Both the position numbers and the translations under genes were made by a program. Below the pieces are notes generated by a model. The model was not told where the DNA came from. It did not search any database and was given only the letters and a program-made list of their open reading frames with translations. From CAZUCD01 sp964618855 (GTDB lineage: Bacteria; Sumerlaeota; Sumerlaeia; SLMS01; JANRJK01): a DNA stretch of 14,846 nucleotides. The DNA lies in the NCBI GenBank assembly GCA_964618855.1, contig CAZUCD010000090.1, positions 1 to 14,846 on the forward strand, in the 5' to 3' direction. Of the stretch, positions 1 through 7,605 are shown piece after piece; position 1 is the first letter of the stretch, and each line of letters begins with the position of its first letter.

Positions 1-99
1 CGACTCGCGCACGCGGTCGCGCAGGGGGCGCGTGTCGAGGCCCTCCGGCGTGGCGAGGTGCGCGCCGCGCCGCGTGCCCGCGATGATCCGAAGCGTCAT
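1..99 (-). CDS. rsmD: 16S rRNA (guanine966-N2)-methyltransferase RsmD, N-terminal fragment
   Basis: The first 33 codons of a gene that runs off the left edge of the window. The translation begins MTLRIIAGTRRG and continues with TPEGLDTRPLRDRVRES. This matches the RsmD N-terminus (RIIAG, a basic stretch, then P-x-G-L-x-T-R-P-x-x-D-R-V-R-E). RsmD is a SAM-dependent enzyme that methylates G966 of 16S rRNA in the assembled 30S subunit. Its SAM-binding and NPPF-type catalytic motifs lie outside the window. The start ATG (99-97) overlaps the TGA of the upstream acyltransferase gene as ATGA, so it is probably translationally coupled as the last visible member of the 96-7405 operon. The family call rests on the conserved N-terminus only. 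Confidence 0.85.
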   Translation of the reverse strand, partial: MTLRIIAGTRRGAHLATPEGLDTRPLRDRVRES

Positions 100-773
100 C
101 CGCGCCACCCCGCGATGCTCGGGTTGCCGACCTCGCGCGCGAAGGCGGTCATCTGCTCGTCCAGCGCGGCCAGGCGCGCGGCCTCGTCCCCGCCCCCGGG
201 GTCGGCGAACGGCCGCACCCGCACCTCCACCCGCGCCCGCGGCCACGGCAGGTGCATCCGGTCCCAGGAGCGGAACATGTGGCCGCGCTCCGCGGATGTC
301 ACAGCCATCAGCACCGTCGCGCCGCAGGATTCCGCGAGGCGGATGATCCCGGGCTTCGATGCGAACACGGGGCCGCGCGGGCCGTCCGTCGTGATGAGGC
401 CGACCTTCCCCGTTTCGAGCGCGCGCAGGAACTCCAGCGAGCCCGCGATCGCGCGGCTTCGGCTCGAGCCGCGCACCGCGTGGACGCCGAGCTTGCGCAG
501 CACATCCGCCATCAGCTCCCCAACGCGGCTCGGGCTGACGAATACGACGAGCTCGCGCCCAAGGTTCCTCATGACGGGCTCGAACGCGAGGAGGTGCAGG
601 ATCATGCCGTGGTAGGTCGCAATGATGACACGCGGGGGGGCGACGAGCGCGGCGAGCTCGGCGTCGGGCTGCTTCACCGCGCGCCAGGAGCGCACCCACC
701 ACCACACCGGCACGGAGGCGAGCGGGACGACGATGCGGCGGAGGAGCCAGAACTTCGCGGCGCGGAAACTCAT
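96..773 (-). CDS. DUF374 family lysophospholipid acyltransferase-like protein
   Basis: A 225-residue protein starting MSFRAAKFW. It matches the DUF374 family, which is related to the LPLAT acyltransferases that act on lipid A or phospholipid precursors at the inner membrane. Seen in the sequence: an N-terminal hydrophobic or amphipathic segment with WWW (about residues 9-30), ATYHG with the candidate catalytic His55, VSPSRVGELMADVL (about 79-92), RGSSRS (101-106), TDGPRGP (129-135), then a GA-V hydrophobic strand and RSWDR (168-172). These occur in family order and the length is normal. The start at 773 was chosen because it begins the conserved N-terminus and sits 7 bp after the stop of the exported-protein gene. 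The frame upstream of 773 reads antisense to that gene's frame and is not believable. The acyl donor and acceptor cannot be assigned. Confidence 0.8.
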   Translation of the reverse strand: MSFRAAKFWLLRRIVVPLASVPVWWWVRSWRAVKQPDAELAALVAPPRVIIATYHGMILHLLAFEPVMRNLGRELVVFVSPSRVGELMADVLRKLGVHAVRGSSRSRAIAGSLEFLRALETGKVGLITTDGPRGPVFASKPGIIRLAESCGATVLMAVTSAERGHMFRSWDRMHLPWPRARVEVRVRPFADPGGGDEAARLAALDEQMTAFAREVGNPSIAGWRG

Positions 774-780
774 GGCGGGG

Positions 781-2799
781 TCATTCGTACAGGCGCCGGA
801 GCGCGGGGTCCGGCTCCAGCGGGACGAGGCCCGGCATGATGTCGAAGCCCGGGAGCGCGCCCCCCTCGAGCGCGAGCGGGATGCGCTTTCGGGGCATGGG
901 CCTGGCCGCCTCCTCCCGCGCGACGGCGCGGCGCAGCATCGGCCACGCCGCCTCGGCCACGCGCCGCGTCGCCTCGGCGCCGCGCGGCAGCTCGACCGTG
1001 CGACGCGTCGCGGCATCCTCGTACATGACACCACCGCCCGCGAGCAGCAGCACGCCCCCGCGGGAAACCTCGCCGTTGGAGCCCGCGCCATCGATTAGCG
1101 CCTCGGGCAGGTCGAGCATCGCTGGCCCCATGAGCTCGGGATAGGCGCGGAGGGCCTCGCGGTCGATGCGCAGGAAACCGCGCGCCTCGCGCTCCGCGCG
1201 CAGAAGCTCCGGGGCGGTGCGAGCCGCCGCGGGGCTGCGCGGAAACGCGCGCGCGAGGCGCGAGAGTATCGCGGCGCGCTGTGCGGCATCACCGGCATCG
1301 CGCGCGCGGCGTTCGAGGTCACGCGCCGCGCGGTTCTCCGCGGCGACCGCAAGTCCGGGTTCCCCCGCCCGGCGCCAGGACTCCGCCGCCTCCACGTGGC
1401 GCCCGCGCGCCAGCTGCGCCCGCGCAAGCCGCGCCATCCACGCCCGGCCCTCGACCGACTGCGCAAACCGGGCGGGCACGCGCGCCGCCGCGTCGAAGAA
1501 CTCGCCCGCGGGCATGGGGTCCAGGAATGGCGAGGCGATTGCGCGCGAGATCATGTCGAACACAAAGACCGAGCGGATCGCGCGGATCCAGCGCGCCTCC
1601 ATCGTGCGCGCCTCCTCCGCCGTGAGCGAGCGCAGGCGCGGGCGCGGCGATTCCGCGAGGACGACGTACCTCCAGAACGCATCCCCGTCGCGGGACCTGG
1701 CGTCGCGCAGGTTGTGCACGGGCGAGTACTCCATCGTGCCGAGGAGGTCGCGCGCACGCAGTGCCCACGCGGAGCCCGGCGCGCGCGATTCCGCGGCGGA
1801 TCGCAGCGCGTCGATGGCGCGGGAGTGGTCCCCTGCGCGGCGCGCCGCGGCCGCCTGAAGCGCATCCAGCGCGGGCGCCAGCGGCCCGTCCGGCCGGTCC
1901 ACCCGCATCAGCAGCGCCCGCCGCGCAACCTCCGGGCTCCCCGCGTCCAGCACCGCCAGCCTTGCGAGGTCCGCGAAGTCGTAGTACTCCTCCGGCTCGG
2001 TGACGAGCGCCTCGCCGTCGGAGACCGCGTTGGACGCGCTGCGCCAGTCAGCCCGCGCCATGAGCGCCTCCCGGACGCGAGGGTCCCCCTTCGCCTCCGT
2101 GCGCCCCGACCACCACTCGGCGCGCAGGAGGTCCCCCTGGCGGAGGAAGCGCGCGGCGTTGCGCCGGGCCGCGAGTTCCGAGAGCGCGGCGCGGCGGGGT
2201 TCCAGCGTGGCCACGCGCGCCGTGGCGGCGCCGTCCGCGAAACCCTCCGCCACCCGCCGCGACGCCTGCAGTTCGCGTCGCTCCTCGGGCGTCGTGTATC
2301 GGCCCCCCACGAAGAGCTGCTCCAGCCCCTCCGCGGGCAGGATGACGAGGTCGAGGAACTGTCCCGTGAACAGGGCTGCGACCGGTGTGACGATGGAGTT
2401 CCACACGCGGCGGGTGCGCTCGTGGCGGCGGTCGGCGCGCGCCTCCGCGCGCCGCTGGCGCGGCTCCACGTTTCGGAGCAGGCGCCCAAGCTGCGCGCGC
2501 AGGCCGGACTGCGGGAAGCCCGCCGTATCCGCGCGGAACGCGGGAAGGTCCGGCGCGGGCCGCGCCGCAAGCGACGCCAGCGCCGCCATCGACGCCGACA
2601 CGCGGGGCGCAGACGGGTCGCGCTCCTCCGCGATGCGCCGGTCGAGCGCCTCGTAGCGCACGCGCCCCGCGTCCCCCATGATCGCGGCGCGCAGCGCCCG
2701 CTGCGTCGCCGCGTCCAGGTCCTCCGCGCGCGCCGCCCCCGCACCCAGCACCAGCGCCGCGAGCGACCCGAGCACGCGCATCCGAAAGGCGCGCATCAC
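781..2799 (-). CDS. Exported alpha-helical repeat protein of unknown function
   Basis: A 672-residue protein not recognised as a named family. It begins with a Sec signal peptide: a basic start (MMRAFRMR), a hydrophobic core (LGSLAALVLGAGA) and an A-R-A cleavage site before Glu26. The mature part is probably periplasmic or outer-membrane associated. It is Ala/Arg/Glu-rich and predicted to be mostly helical. There is a more hydrophobic stretch at about residues 132-164 (IVTPVAALFTGQFLDLVILP) and TPR-like helix pairs in the second half (RAWMARLARAQLARGRHVEAAESW, in two helices). A short glycine-rich, strand-like part (GGVLLLAGGGVMYED) lies near residue 590-605. The GTG start at 2799 overlaps the previous stop as GTGA and has GGGAG 8 bp upstream; the adjacent ATG at 2796 is the alternative start. 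Its position directly after the membrane-protein gene suggests the two act together, which is inference. Confidence 0.8.
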   Translation of the reverse strand: MMRAFRMRVLGSLAALVLGAGAARAEDLDAATQRALRAAIMGDAGRVRYEALDRRIAEERDPSAPRVSASMAALASLAARPAPDLPAFRADTAGFPQSGLRAQLGRLLRNVEPRQRRAEARADRRHERTRRVWNSIVTPVAALFTGQFLDLVILPAEGLEQLFVGGRYTTPEERRELQASRRVAEGFADGAATARVATLEPRRAALSELAARRNAARFLRQGDLLRAEWWSGRTEAKGDPRVREALMARADWRSASNAVSDGEALVTEPEEYYDFADLARLAVLDAGSPEVARRALLMRVDRPDGPLAPALDALQAAAARRAGDHSRAIDALRSAAESRAPGSAWALRARDLLGTMEYSPVHNLRDARSRDGDAFWRYVVLAESPRPRLRSLTAEEARTMEARWIRAIRSVFVFDMISRAIASPFLDPMPAGEFFDAAARVPARFAQSVEGRAWMARLARAQLARGRHVEAAESWRRAGEPGLAVAAENRAARDLERRARDAGDAAQRAAILSRLARAFPRSPAAARTAPELLRAEREARGFLRIDREALRAYPELMGPAMLDLPEALIDGAGSNGEVSRGGVLLLAGGGVMYEDAATRRTVELPRGAEATRRVAEAAWPMLRRAVAREEAARPMPRKRIPLALEGGALPGFDIMPGLVPLEPDPALRRLYE

Positions 2800-3320
2800 C
2801 GCGACTTCTCCCGCAGCATCGCGACGTCGCCGTCGCTCAGGAACCCCGCCTGGCGCAGCTCCTCGATCTCGTGCGCGGGCTTCCCCACGAGCGGCCTGAG
2901 GCGCTCGGGGAGCCTGGGGCCCCTGCGCTCCTCGGCGGGTGAGGCGTCGGGCATGCTTCCCGGCGCTGGCTTCGCGCGGCGCGCCTCCGCGATGGCCGCC
3001 TGCACGGGATCGGGCCGTGGTCCGGCGCCCGGGGGGAGCTTCGACTGCGCCTCCGCGAGCAGCTTCCGCTCGAGCTCCGCCTTCATGCGCTCACGGCTCT
3101 TCCTGCGGACGACCTCCGCCTCCTCGGGGGAGAGCAGCCCGCGCTCGACCATGCTCTCAAGGCTTCCACCCGTCAGGGGGAGGTAGTCAGCCCCCGCGGC
3201 GTCGGAGCCGGCGCCGCCGCGCCGCCGCATCGCGCGGTGCAGGAACGGGCTCATCAGCAGCAGGAGCAGCACCGCCCCCGTCAGCACGAACCAGCCGATG
3301 TCCTCGGAGCCGAGGTTCAC
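2796..3320 (-). CDS. Single-pass membrane protein with two copies of a 23-residue motif
   Basis: A 174-residue protein starting at GTG (3320-3318), which overlaps the TGA of the upstream fusion gene as GTGA. A short N-terminus is followed by one transmembrane segment (about residues 10-28, FVLTGAVLLLLLMSPFL) and then basic residues (HRAMRRR). The positive-inside rule places the long charged tail in the cytoplasm. The tail holds two copies of a helix-turn-helix-like motif, at residues 54-76 (LESMVERGLLSPEEAEVV...) and 152-174 (IEELRQAGFLSDGDVAML...). They are separated by a charged helix and a Pro/Ala-rich linker. Eight of 23 positions are identical without gaps. I do not recognise a family. 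The overlaps on both sides suggest co-translation with the DnaA-like fusion and the exported protein; a role as membrane anchor or adaptor is inference. Confidence 0.8.
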   Translation of the reverse strand: MNLGSEDIGWFVLTGAVLLLLLMSPFLHRAMRRRGGAGSDAAGADYLPLTGGSLESMVERGLLSPEEAEVVRRKSRERMKAELERKLLAEAQSKLPPGAGPRPDPVQAAIAEARRAKPAPGSMPDASPAEERRGPRLPERLRPLVGKPAHEIEELRQAGFLSDGDVAMLREKSR

Positions 3321-6300
3321 GCCTGTCCCGCGTAGAGCTTGTCCACGGTCTGCTGGACGAGGGCGACGTTGATCGGCGCGCCGCCCAGCTCGTGCGCGAG
3401 GATCACCTGGTTCAGCGCCCCCTTCAGCTCGCGCACGTTGCTGTCGAGCCTCTCCGCGAGCGTGCGCACCACCTCCTCGGGGAGCTGGATGCTCGCATGG
3501 CGGAGCTGCGCCTCCTTGCGGATGATCGCCATGCGCGTCTCGATGTCGGGCGACTGGATGTCCACGACGACGCCCGCGCCGAAGCGCGACTTGAGGCGCT
3601 TCTCCAGGTGCACGAGGTCCTTCGGCGGCCGGTCGCTCGTCACCACGATCTGCCGCTTGGACTGGAACAGCGTGTTGAAGATGTGGAAGAGCTCCTCCTG
3701 GCTGCGCTCCTTGCCGGCGAGGAACTGCACGTCGTCGATCAGCAGCACGTCCACGGACTTGTGGCGCTGGCGCCACTGCGCGACGTTGTTGGACTCGATC
3801 GCCTGGATCAGCTCGGCGGTGAAGTCCTCCACGTTGGTGTAGGTGATCCGGATGGCGGGGTTTGCGGCCCTCATCGAGTTCGCGATGGCGTGCAGGAGGT
3901 GCGTCTTGCCGAGGCCGACGTCCGCGTAGAGGAAGACGGGGTTGTACGCGGTGCCGGGCGCCTTCGCGACGGCCTTGGCGGTGGCGAAGGCGAAATTGTT
4001 CCTTGGACCGACCACAAACGAGTCGAATATGTACTCGGGCATGACCTGGAGGTCCGCGGATGGCAGCGCGGCGCCGCCCGTGCCGACGCTCGCGCGGTCC
4101 AGGAACGGGGCCATCTGTCGGAACTCCGCGAGGGCGAGCTTCTCGTCCCCCTGCCCGAGGTAGATCTCCGCGCGTATCTTGCGCGCGCGCAGGTTGTCCG
4201 GCTGCCGCGTGATCGCCTCGTCCAGCGTGCGCAGCGCCTCCTGGGGCTTCTGCCCGGCGAGGAGCGCCTCCGCGAGCGAGACCGCCTCGTTCGCCGCCTC
4301 CCCCGGGCGCTCGCACTCCTGCAGTGCGCGGATCAGGCTGCGCCGCAGGTCGGTGTCGGCGGGCTTCAGCGCCGTCGCCTCGCGCAGGAGAGACAGCCGC
4401 CCCTCCTCGTCGCGCTCCGCGCTCGCGGCCTCCGCCATCGAGAGCAGCTCCGTCACCGCCTGGTCGATGCGGTCGTCCTCGATCAGCATGGCGATCAGGG
4501 CGCGGTGGACCTCGCGGTTGCCGGGGTCCGTCTGGACGGCGGACTGGATGATTCGGATGGCGTCGGAGCGGCGCCCCTGCGCGAGGAGGGCGTCGGCCAG
4601 GGCGCGCAGCCTCCCCGCCGCGAGGTCGTTGCGCCCGCGACGCTTCAGGATCTCCGCCTGCCCCCGGAAGGCCCGCTCGTCCGCCGGGTCGAGCCGTTCC
4701 GCCTGCTCGTACACGCCCAGGGCGTCGTCGTCGTTGGCCTGCCGCTCGTGCAGCTCCGCGAGGCGCAGCAGCTCCGTGATCGCGGAGCCGCGGTCCCCCA
4801 CGCGCTTGAACGCCTCCACCATCGCCATGCGGGAGATCACGCTGTCGGGCGTGAGCTGGAGGACCTCCCGGTAGATGTCGATCGCGTCTCGCCAGCGCTC
4901 GGCGCGCTCGTGCACGAGGATGAGGGACTGGAGCGCCGAGACCAGGTCGTCGCGCGAGCCCGACCGCCGCATCAGCGCGATCAGCCTGCTGTGCAGGCCA
5001 AGCTCCTCCGGCGAGCGCATGAGCATCTCGCGCAGCGCCTTCGAGGCCTCCGACGTCGGCACGAGGGCGACATACTCGTCCAGCCGCGCGAGCCCCTCGG
5101 TCAGGTTGCCGAGCTCGAAGTCGAGGAATGCGGCCCGTTCGAGGGCAATCTTGCTGCGCGGGTCGCGCGCGAGCAGGTCGGCCACGGCGGCGCGCTCCCG
5201 CGCCTTGTCCCCCGCCTTGCGCAGCGACTCCGCGCGACGCTGCAGGAACTCGATCGTCCGCGCCTTGTCCCCCTTCAGCTCGTGCAGCTTCGCCAGCGAA
5301 GCAAGCGCACCCTCGTGGTCCTTCTGCAGCTCGACCACCTGCTCGGCCGTCTCGATCGCCAGGTCGTACATCCGGTTCTCTGTCTGGAGCTCGACGAGGC
5401 GCATCTGCGAGGTGACGAACCCCGCCTCGTCGCCCAGCTCCGCGCACACGTCCCCAAGGCGCGAGAGCGCCTCGAGGTTGGTCGGGTCGACCTTGAGCAC
5501 GCCGGCCAGGAGTTCCTTCGCCTCGGCGTGCTGCTGCTTCTCGGAGAGCGTGTCCACGAGCTCGAGGACGGCGGCCGAGGCGTCCGCCGCGCGCCCCAGC
5601 TTCGTCAGCACCTCGATCAGGAGCTTGCGCGCCTCGAGGGTGTTCGGCGCCTCCTCGAGCACGAGGCGGACCTGGGCCTCGGCCTGTTCGCCACGCCCCT
5701 GTGCAAGGAGCAGCCGCGCGGCGGTGAGGCGCGCGTCGATCGCGCGCGCAAGGTTCGCGAGCCGCCCGTAGGCCTCCGCCATCCTGAGCATGTGCCGCGG
5801 CTCGGCGGGCTCCAGCTTCGCCGCCAGCCCTAGCGCCTCCGCGAGCGCCGCATCCTTGGTCTCCTTCTCCAGCAGGGCGCAAAGCTGCGTGACGATCTCC
5901 TTGGCGCGCGCCGACTGCCCGGCGCCGATCAGCAGCTCCGCCAGCGTCATCTTCTGGGTGTGGTCGTCCGGCGCGAGCTGCACCGCGAGCTCCGCCACCG
6001 GGATCAGTTCCGCCTGCTTCCCCTCCTCAGTCAGGATCGTCGCCACGAAGTCGAGCGTCTCGAGCGCGATCTCCCTGTCCCCCATGGCCGCGTGCACCTG
6101 GGCGATCAGCAGCAGGACGCGCGTGTCGCGCTGGTGGTCGTGCTGGATCTGCTCGAGCAGGAGGAGGGCGCCGTCGTAGTTCTGCGTCCTCAGGTAGTGT
6201 GCGGCGAGCTTCAGTTCCAGCTCCGTGGCCGTCGCGGAGTAGCCGTTGAGGCGCTCGGCGACGCTGAGGCGTTCAAGGATGCGCGGGTCGTCCGCACGCG

Positions 6301-7405
6301 CCTGGTGCAGCAGTCGCAGCGCCTTCAGGTGGCGCGCCGTCTCGTTGCGCTCCCCGATGCCGTCGGCGAGCTGGACGCACAGCTCGAACGTGTCGTCCGT
6401 CAGTTCCGCCTGGATGAACAGCTTCAGCGCCTCGAAGCGCGCGGCGACGTTGTCCGGCTCGACGTCGAGGACGTTGAGGAGTGTGTGCGCGGCGTCGAGG
6501 TGGTGGCCGTGCTCGCGCAGCCAGTTTGCACGGCCGATGATCTGCCGCGCGGCGTCCTGCGGGCGCTTGAGCGCCACCAGCAGGTTCACGATCATCGGGT
6601 GCACGTCGATCACGTCCGTGCGCATGCGGGCAATGCGCTGGTAGGCCGAGAGCGCCGCCTCGAGCTGCCCCGCCTGCTCCGCCGTGTCCGCCAGCGTCAT
6701 CAGCTCGCCGACCGCCTCCTCCTTCAGGTCCCTCTTCAGGAGTTGGTCCGCCACGCGGCCCCGGATCGCGATGTCCACCGGGTTCATCTCCAGGTACTCG
6801 CGGGCGAACTTCATCGCCTCCTCGACGCTGCCGGCGGACTCCGCGATGTCAAGGAGCTGCCCGACGAGCTGGCCAAGCTCCAGGAAGTTCCCCTTCTCCT
6901 TCAGGATGCCGTACAGGCCCATCAGGGCCTCGACATTCTCCCCCTGGACGGAGATCACCGTGCGCAGCCTGCGCTCGGCCTCGGCCATGTGCTTGTCGCG
7001 CTTCTTGGGCTCCGACTCGGCCTTCGCGAGCAGCTCCTGCGCCTCGCGCAGCGACGTCTCGAGCGAGTCCTGCGATGCCGTCTCCAGCAGCGCGAATCCG
7101 AACTCGTCGGCGAGCGCAACCATCGCGTCGTCGAACATCTTCCCCATCGCGAGCGCATACAGCTCGATCAGGTTCCCCCCCTTCGAGCCGGGGCAGACCG
7201 GGTCCTGGCAGACGAACGTCTTCTCGACCAAGCTCACGGTGAGGGACCGCGAGTCCGAGTCCTTGTGTATTGGGCAGAAGCACCGAATCGAGTCGCCGGA
7301 GAGCTGCATCATCTCGGGGCGGTAGTCGATGAGTTCCAGCACGTCGCGCTGGTCGAGGCGCTCGAGGGCGTCTGCCACGACGGAAGTTGAGTAGGAGGAT
7401 TCCAT
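3317..7405 (-). CDS. CHC2 zinc finger - TPR array - DnaA-type AAA+ ATPase fusion protein
   Basis: A 1362-residue protein with three parts. (1) Residues about 15-105 match the zinc-binding domain of DnaG primase: CPIH gives Cys44 and His47, FVCQDPVC gives Cys66 and Cys71, followed by GGNLIELYALAMG and FDDAMVALADEFGF. (2) Residues about 110-1115 are degenerate TPR-like helix pairs, for example the unit ending YLGQGDEKLALAEF. (3) Residues 1122-1362 are a DnaA domain III: IFDSFVVGPRNNFA, Walker A VGLGKTHLL (Lys1167), Walker B LLIDDVQFLAGKE (Asp1224/1225), sensor 1 VVTSDRPP, box VII KRLKSRF (Arg1274) and sensor 2 NVRELKGAL (Arg1325). The protein ends at DKLYAGQA, before the DNA-binding domain IV. 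It has no TOPRIM and no DnaA domain I. The start MESSYSTS was chosen because upstream codons read through low-complexity DNA; no strong Shine-Dalgarno is seen. It is the first gene of the downstream operon. The function is unknown; it is not an ordinary DnaA or Hda. Confidence 0.88.
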   Translation of the reverse strand: MESSYSTSVVADALERLDQRDVLELIDYRPEMMQLSGDSIRCFCPIHKDSDSRSLTVSLVEKTFVCQDPVCPGSKGGNLIELYALAMGKMFDDAMVALADEFGFALLETASQDSLETSLREAQELLAKAESEPKKRDKHMAEAERRLRTVISVQGENVEALMGLYGILKEKGNFLELGQLVGQLLDIAESAGSVEEAMKFAREYLEMNPVDIAIRGRVADQLLKRDLKEEAVGELMTLADTAEQAGQLEAALSAYQRIARMRTDVIDVHPMIVNLLVALKRPQDAARQIIGRANWLREHGHHLDAAHTLLNVLDVEPDNVAARFEALKLFIQAELTDDTFELCVQLADGIGERNETARHLKALRLLHQARADDPRILERLSVAERLNGYSATATELELKLAAHYLRTQNYDGALLLLEQIQHDHQRDTRVLLLIAQVHAAMGDREIALETLDFVATILTEEGKQAELIPVAELAVQLAPDDHTQKMTLAELLIGAGQSARAKEIVTQLCALLEKETKDAALAEALGLAAKLEPAEPRHMLRMAEAYGRLANLARAIDARLTAARLLLAQGRGEQAEAQVRLVLEEAPNTLEARKLLIEVLTKLGRAADASAAVLELVDTLSEKQQHAEAKELLAGVLKVDPTNLEALSRLGDVCAELGDEAGFVTSQMRLVELQTENRMYDLAIETAEQVVELQKDHEGALASLAKLHELKGDKARTIEFLQRRAESLRKAGDKARERAAVADLLARDPRSKIALERAAFLDFELGNLTEGLARLDEYVALVPTSEASKALREMLMRSPEELGLHSRLIALMRRSGSRDDLVSALQSLILVHERAERWRDAIDIYREVLQLTPDSVISRMAMVEAFKRVGDRGSAITELLRLAELHERQANDDDALGVYEQAERLDPADERAFRGQAEILKRRGRNDLAAGRLRALADALLAQGRRSDAIRIIQSAVQTDPGNREVHRALIAMLIEDDRIDQAVTELLSMAEAASAERDEEGRLSLLREATALKPADTDLRRSLIRALQECERPGEAANEAVSLAEALLAGQKPQEALRTLDEAITRQPDNLRARKIRAEIYLGQGDEKLALAEFRQMAPFLDRASVGTGGAALPSADLQVMPEYIFDSFVVGPRNNFAFATAKAVAKAPGTAYNPVFLYADVGLGKTHLLHAIANSMRAANPAIRITYTNVEDFTAELIQAIESNNVAQWRQRHKSVDVLLIDDVQFLAGKERSQEELFHIFNTLFQSKRQIVVTSDRPPKDLVHLEKRLKSRFGAGVVVDIQSPDIETRMAIIRKEAQLRHASIQLPEEVVRTLAERLDSNVRELKGALNQVILAHELGGAPINVALVQQTVDKLYAGQA

Positions 7406-7429
7406 CCCGGGGCCATCGCCTTGGGCGTT

Positions 7430-7443
7430 CCCCCGGCCGGGGG
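7430..7443. promoter_or_regulatory. Perfect 14-bp GC palindrome upstream of the fusion gene
   Basis: The sequence CCCCCGGCCGGGGG is its own reverse complement. It lies 25 bp upstream of the ATG of the fusion gene, so it would fall in the leader of that mRNA. It could form a tight hairpin or be a protein-binding site. In such G/C-rich DNA it may also have arisen by chance. Confidence 0.3.
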
Positions 7444-7583
7444 GGCCGGAGGGGGCTGCGCAACCCTGCCAACAGTGGCTTAGGCTCCCAAAGTCAGGCC
7501 AGCGCCGCAATTGCGAACACGCCCCAAACCCACCCGCGACGCCCGGTCCGCGATTCCAGCGGGAACAGGCAAATTCACCCCAA

Positions 7584-7605
7584 AGGACGCAGAGGACGCA
7601 GAGGA
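7584..7605. repeat. 9-bp tandem repeat, unit AGGACGCAG, two copies plus a partial
   Basis: AGGACGCAG occurs at 7584-7592 and again at 7593-7601, followed by a partial AGGA. It is flanked by short A-rich runs that stand out from the surrounding GC-rich DNA. Similar CGCAGAGG tandem motifs are common intergenic filler in some bacterial genomes. No function is indicated. Confidence 0.6.

Noticed and set aside
1396..3186. A 596-codon plus-strand open frame opposite the exported-protein gene
   Set aside because: It has Arg/Pro-rich composition and no domains. The minus-strand frame has a signal peptide, a ribosome-binding site and operon overlaps.
2939..5833. A 964-codon plus-strand open frame opposite the fusion gene
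   Set aside because: Its translation is Arg/Leu/Val/Asp-rich antisense of the TPR coding sequence with no family motifs. Long antisense frames are expected in GC-rich coding DNA.
3317..7405. Fusion gene as an Hda homologue
   Set aside because: Hda is a short protein with an N-terminal clamp-binding motif. No QL-S/D-L-F-like motif was found here, and the large zinc finger and TPR parts do not fit.
3317..7510. An origin of replication or a normal dnaA gene
   Set aside because: The DnaA-like part lacks domains I and IV, and I saw no DnaA boxes (TTATCCACA-like) or AT-rich unwinding region nearby. No dnaN, recF or gyrB is adjacent.
7406..7510. Extension of the fusion protein upstream to 7510
   Set aside because: The added residues (MRRWPDFGSLSHCW..., Pro/Gly-rich) cross the palindrome and look non-coding, and the CHC2 domain needs no such extension.
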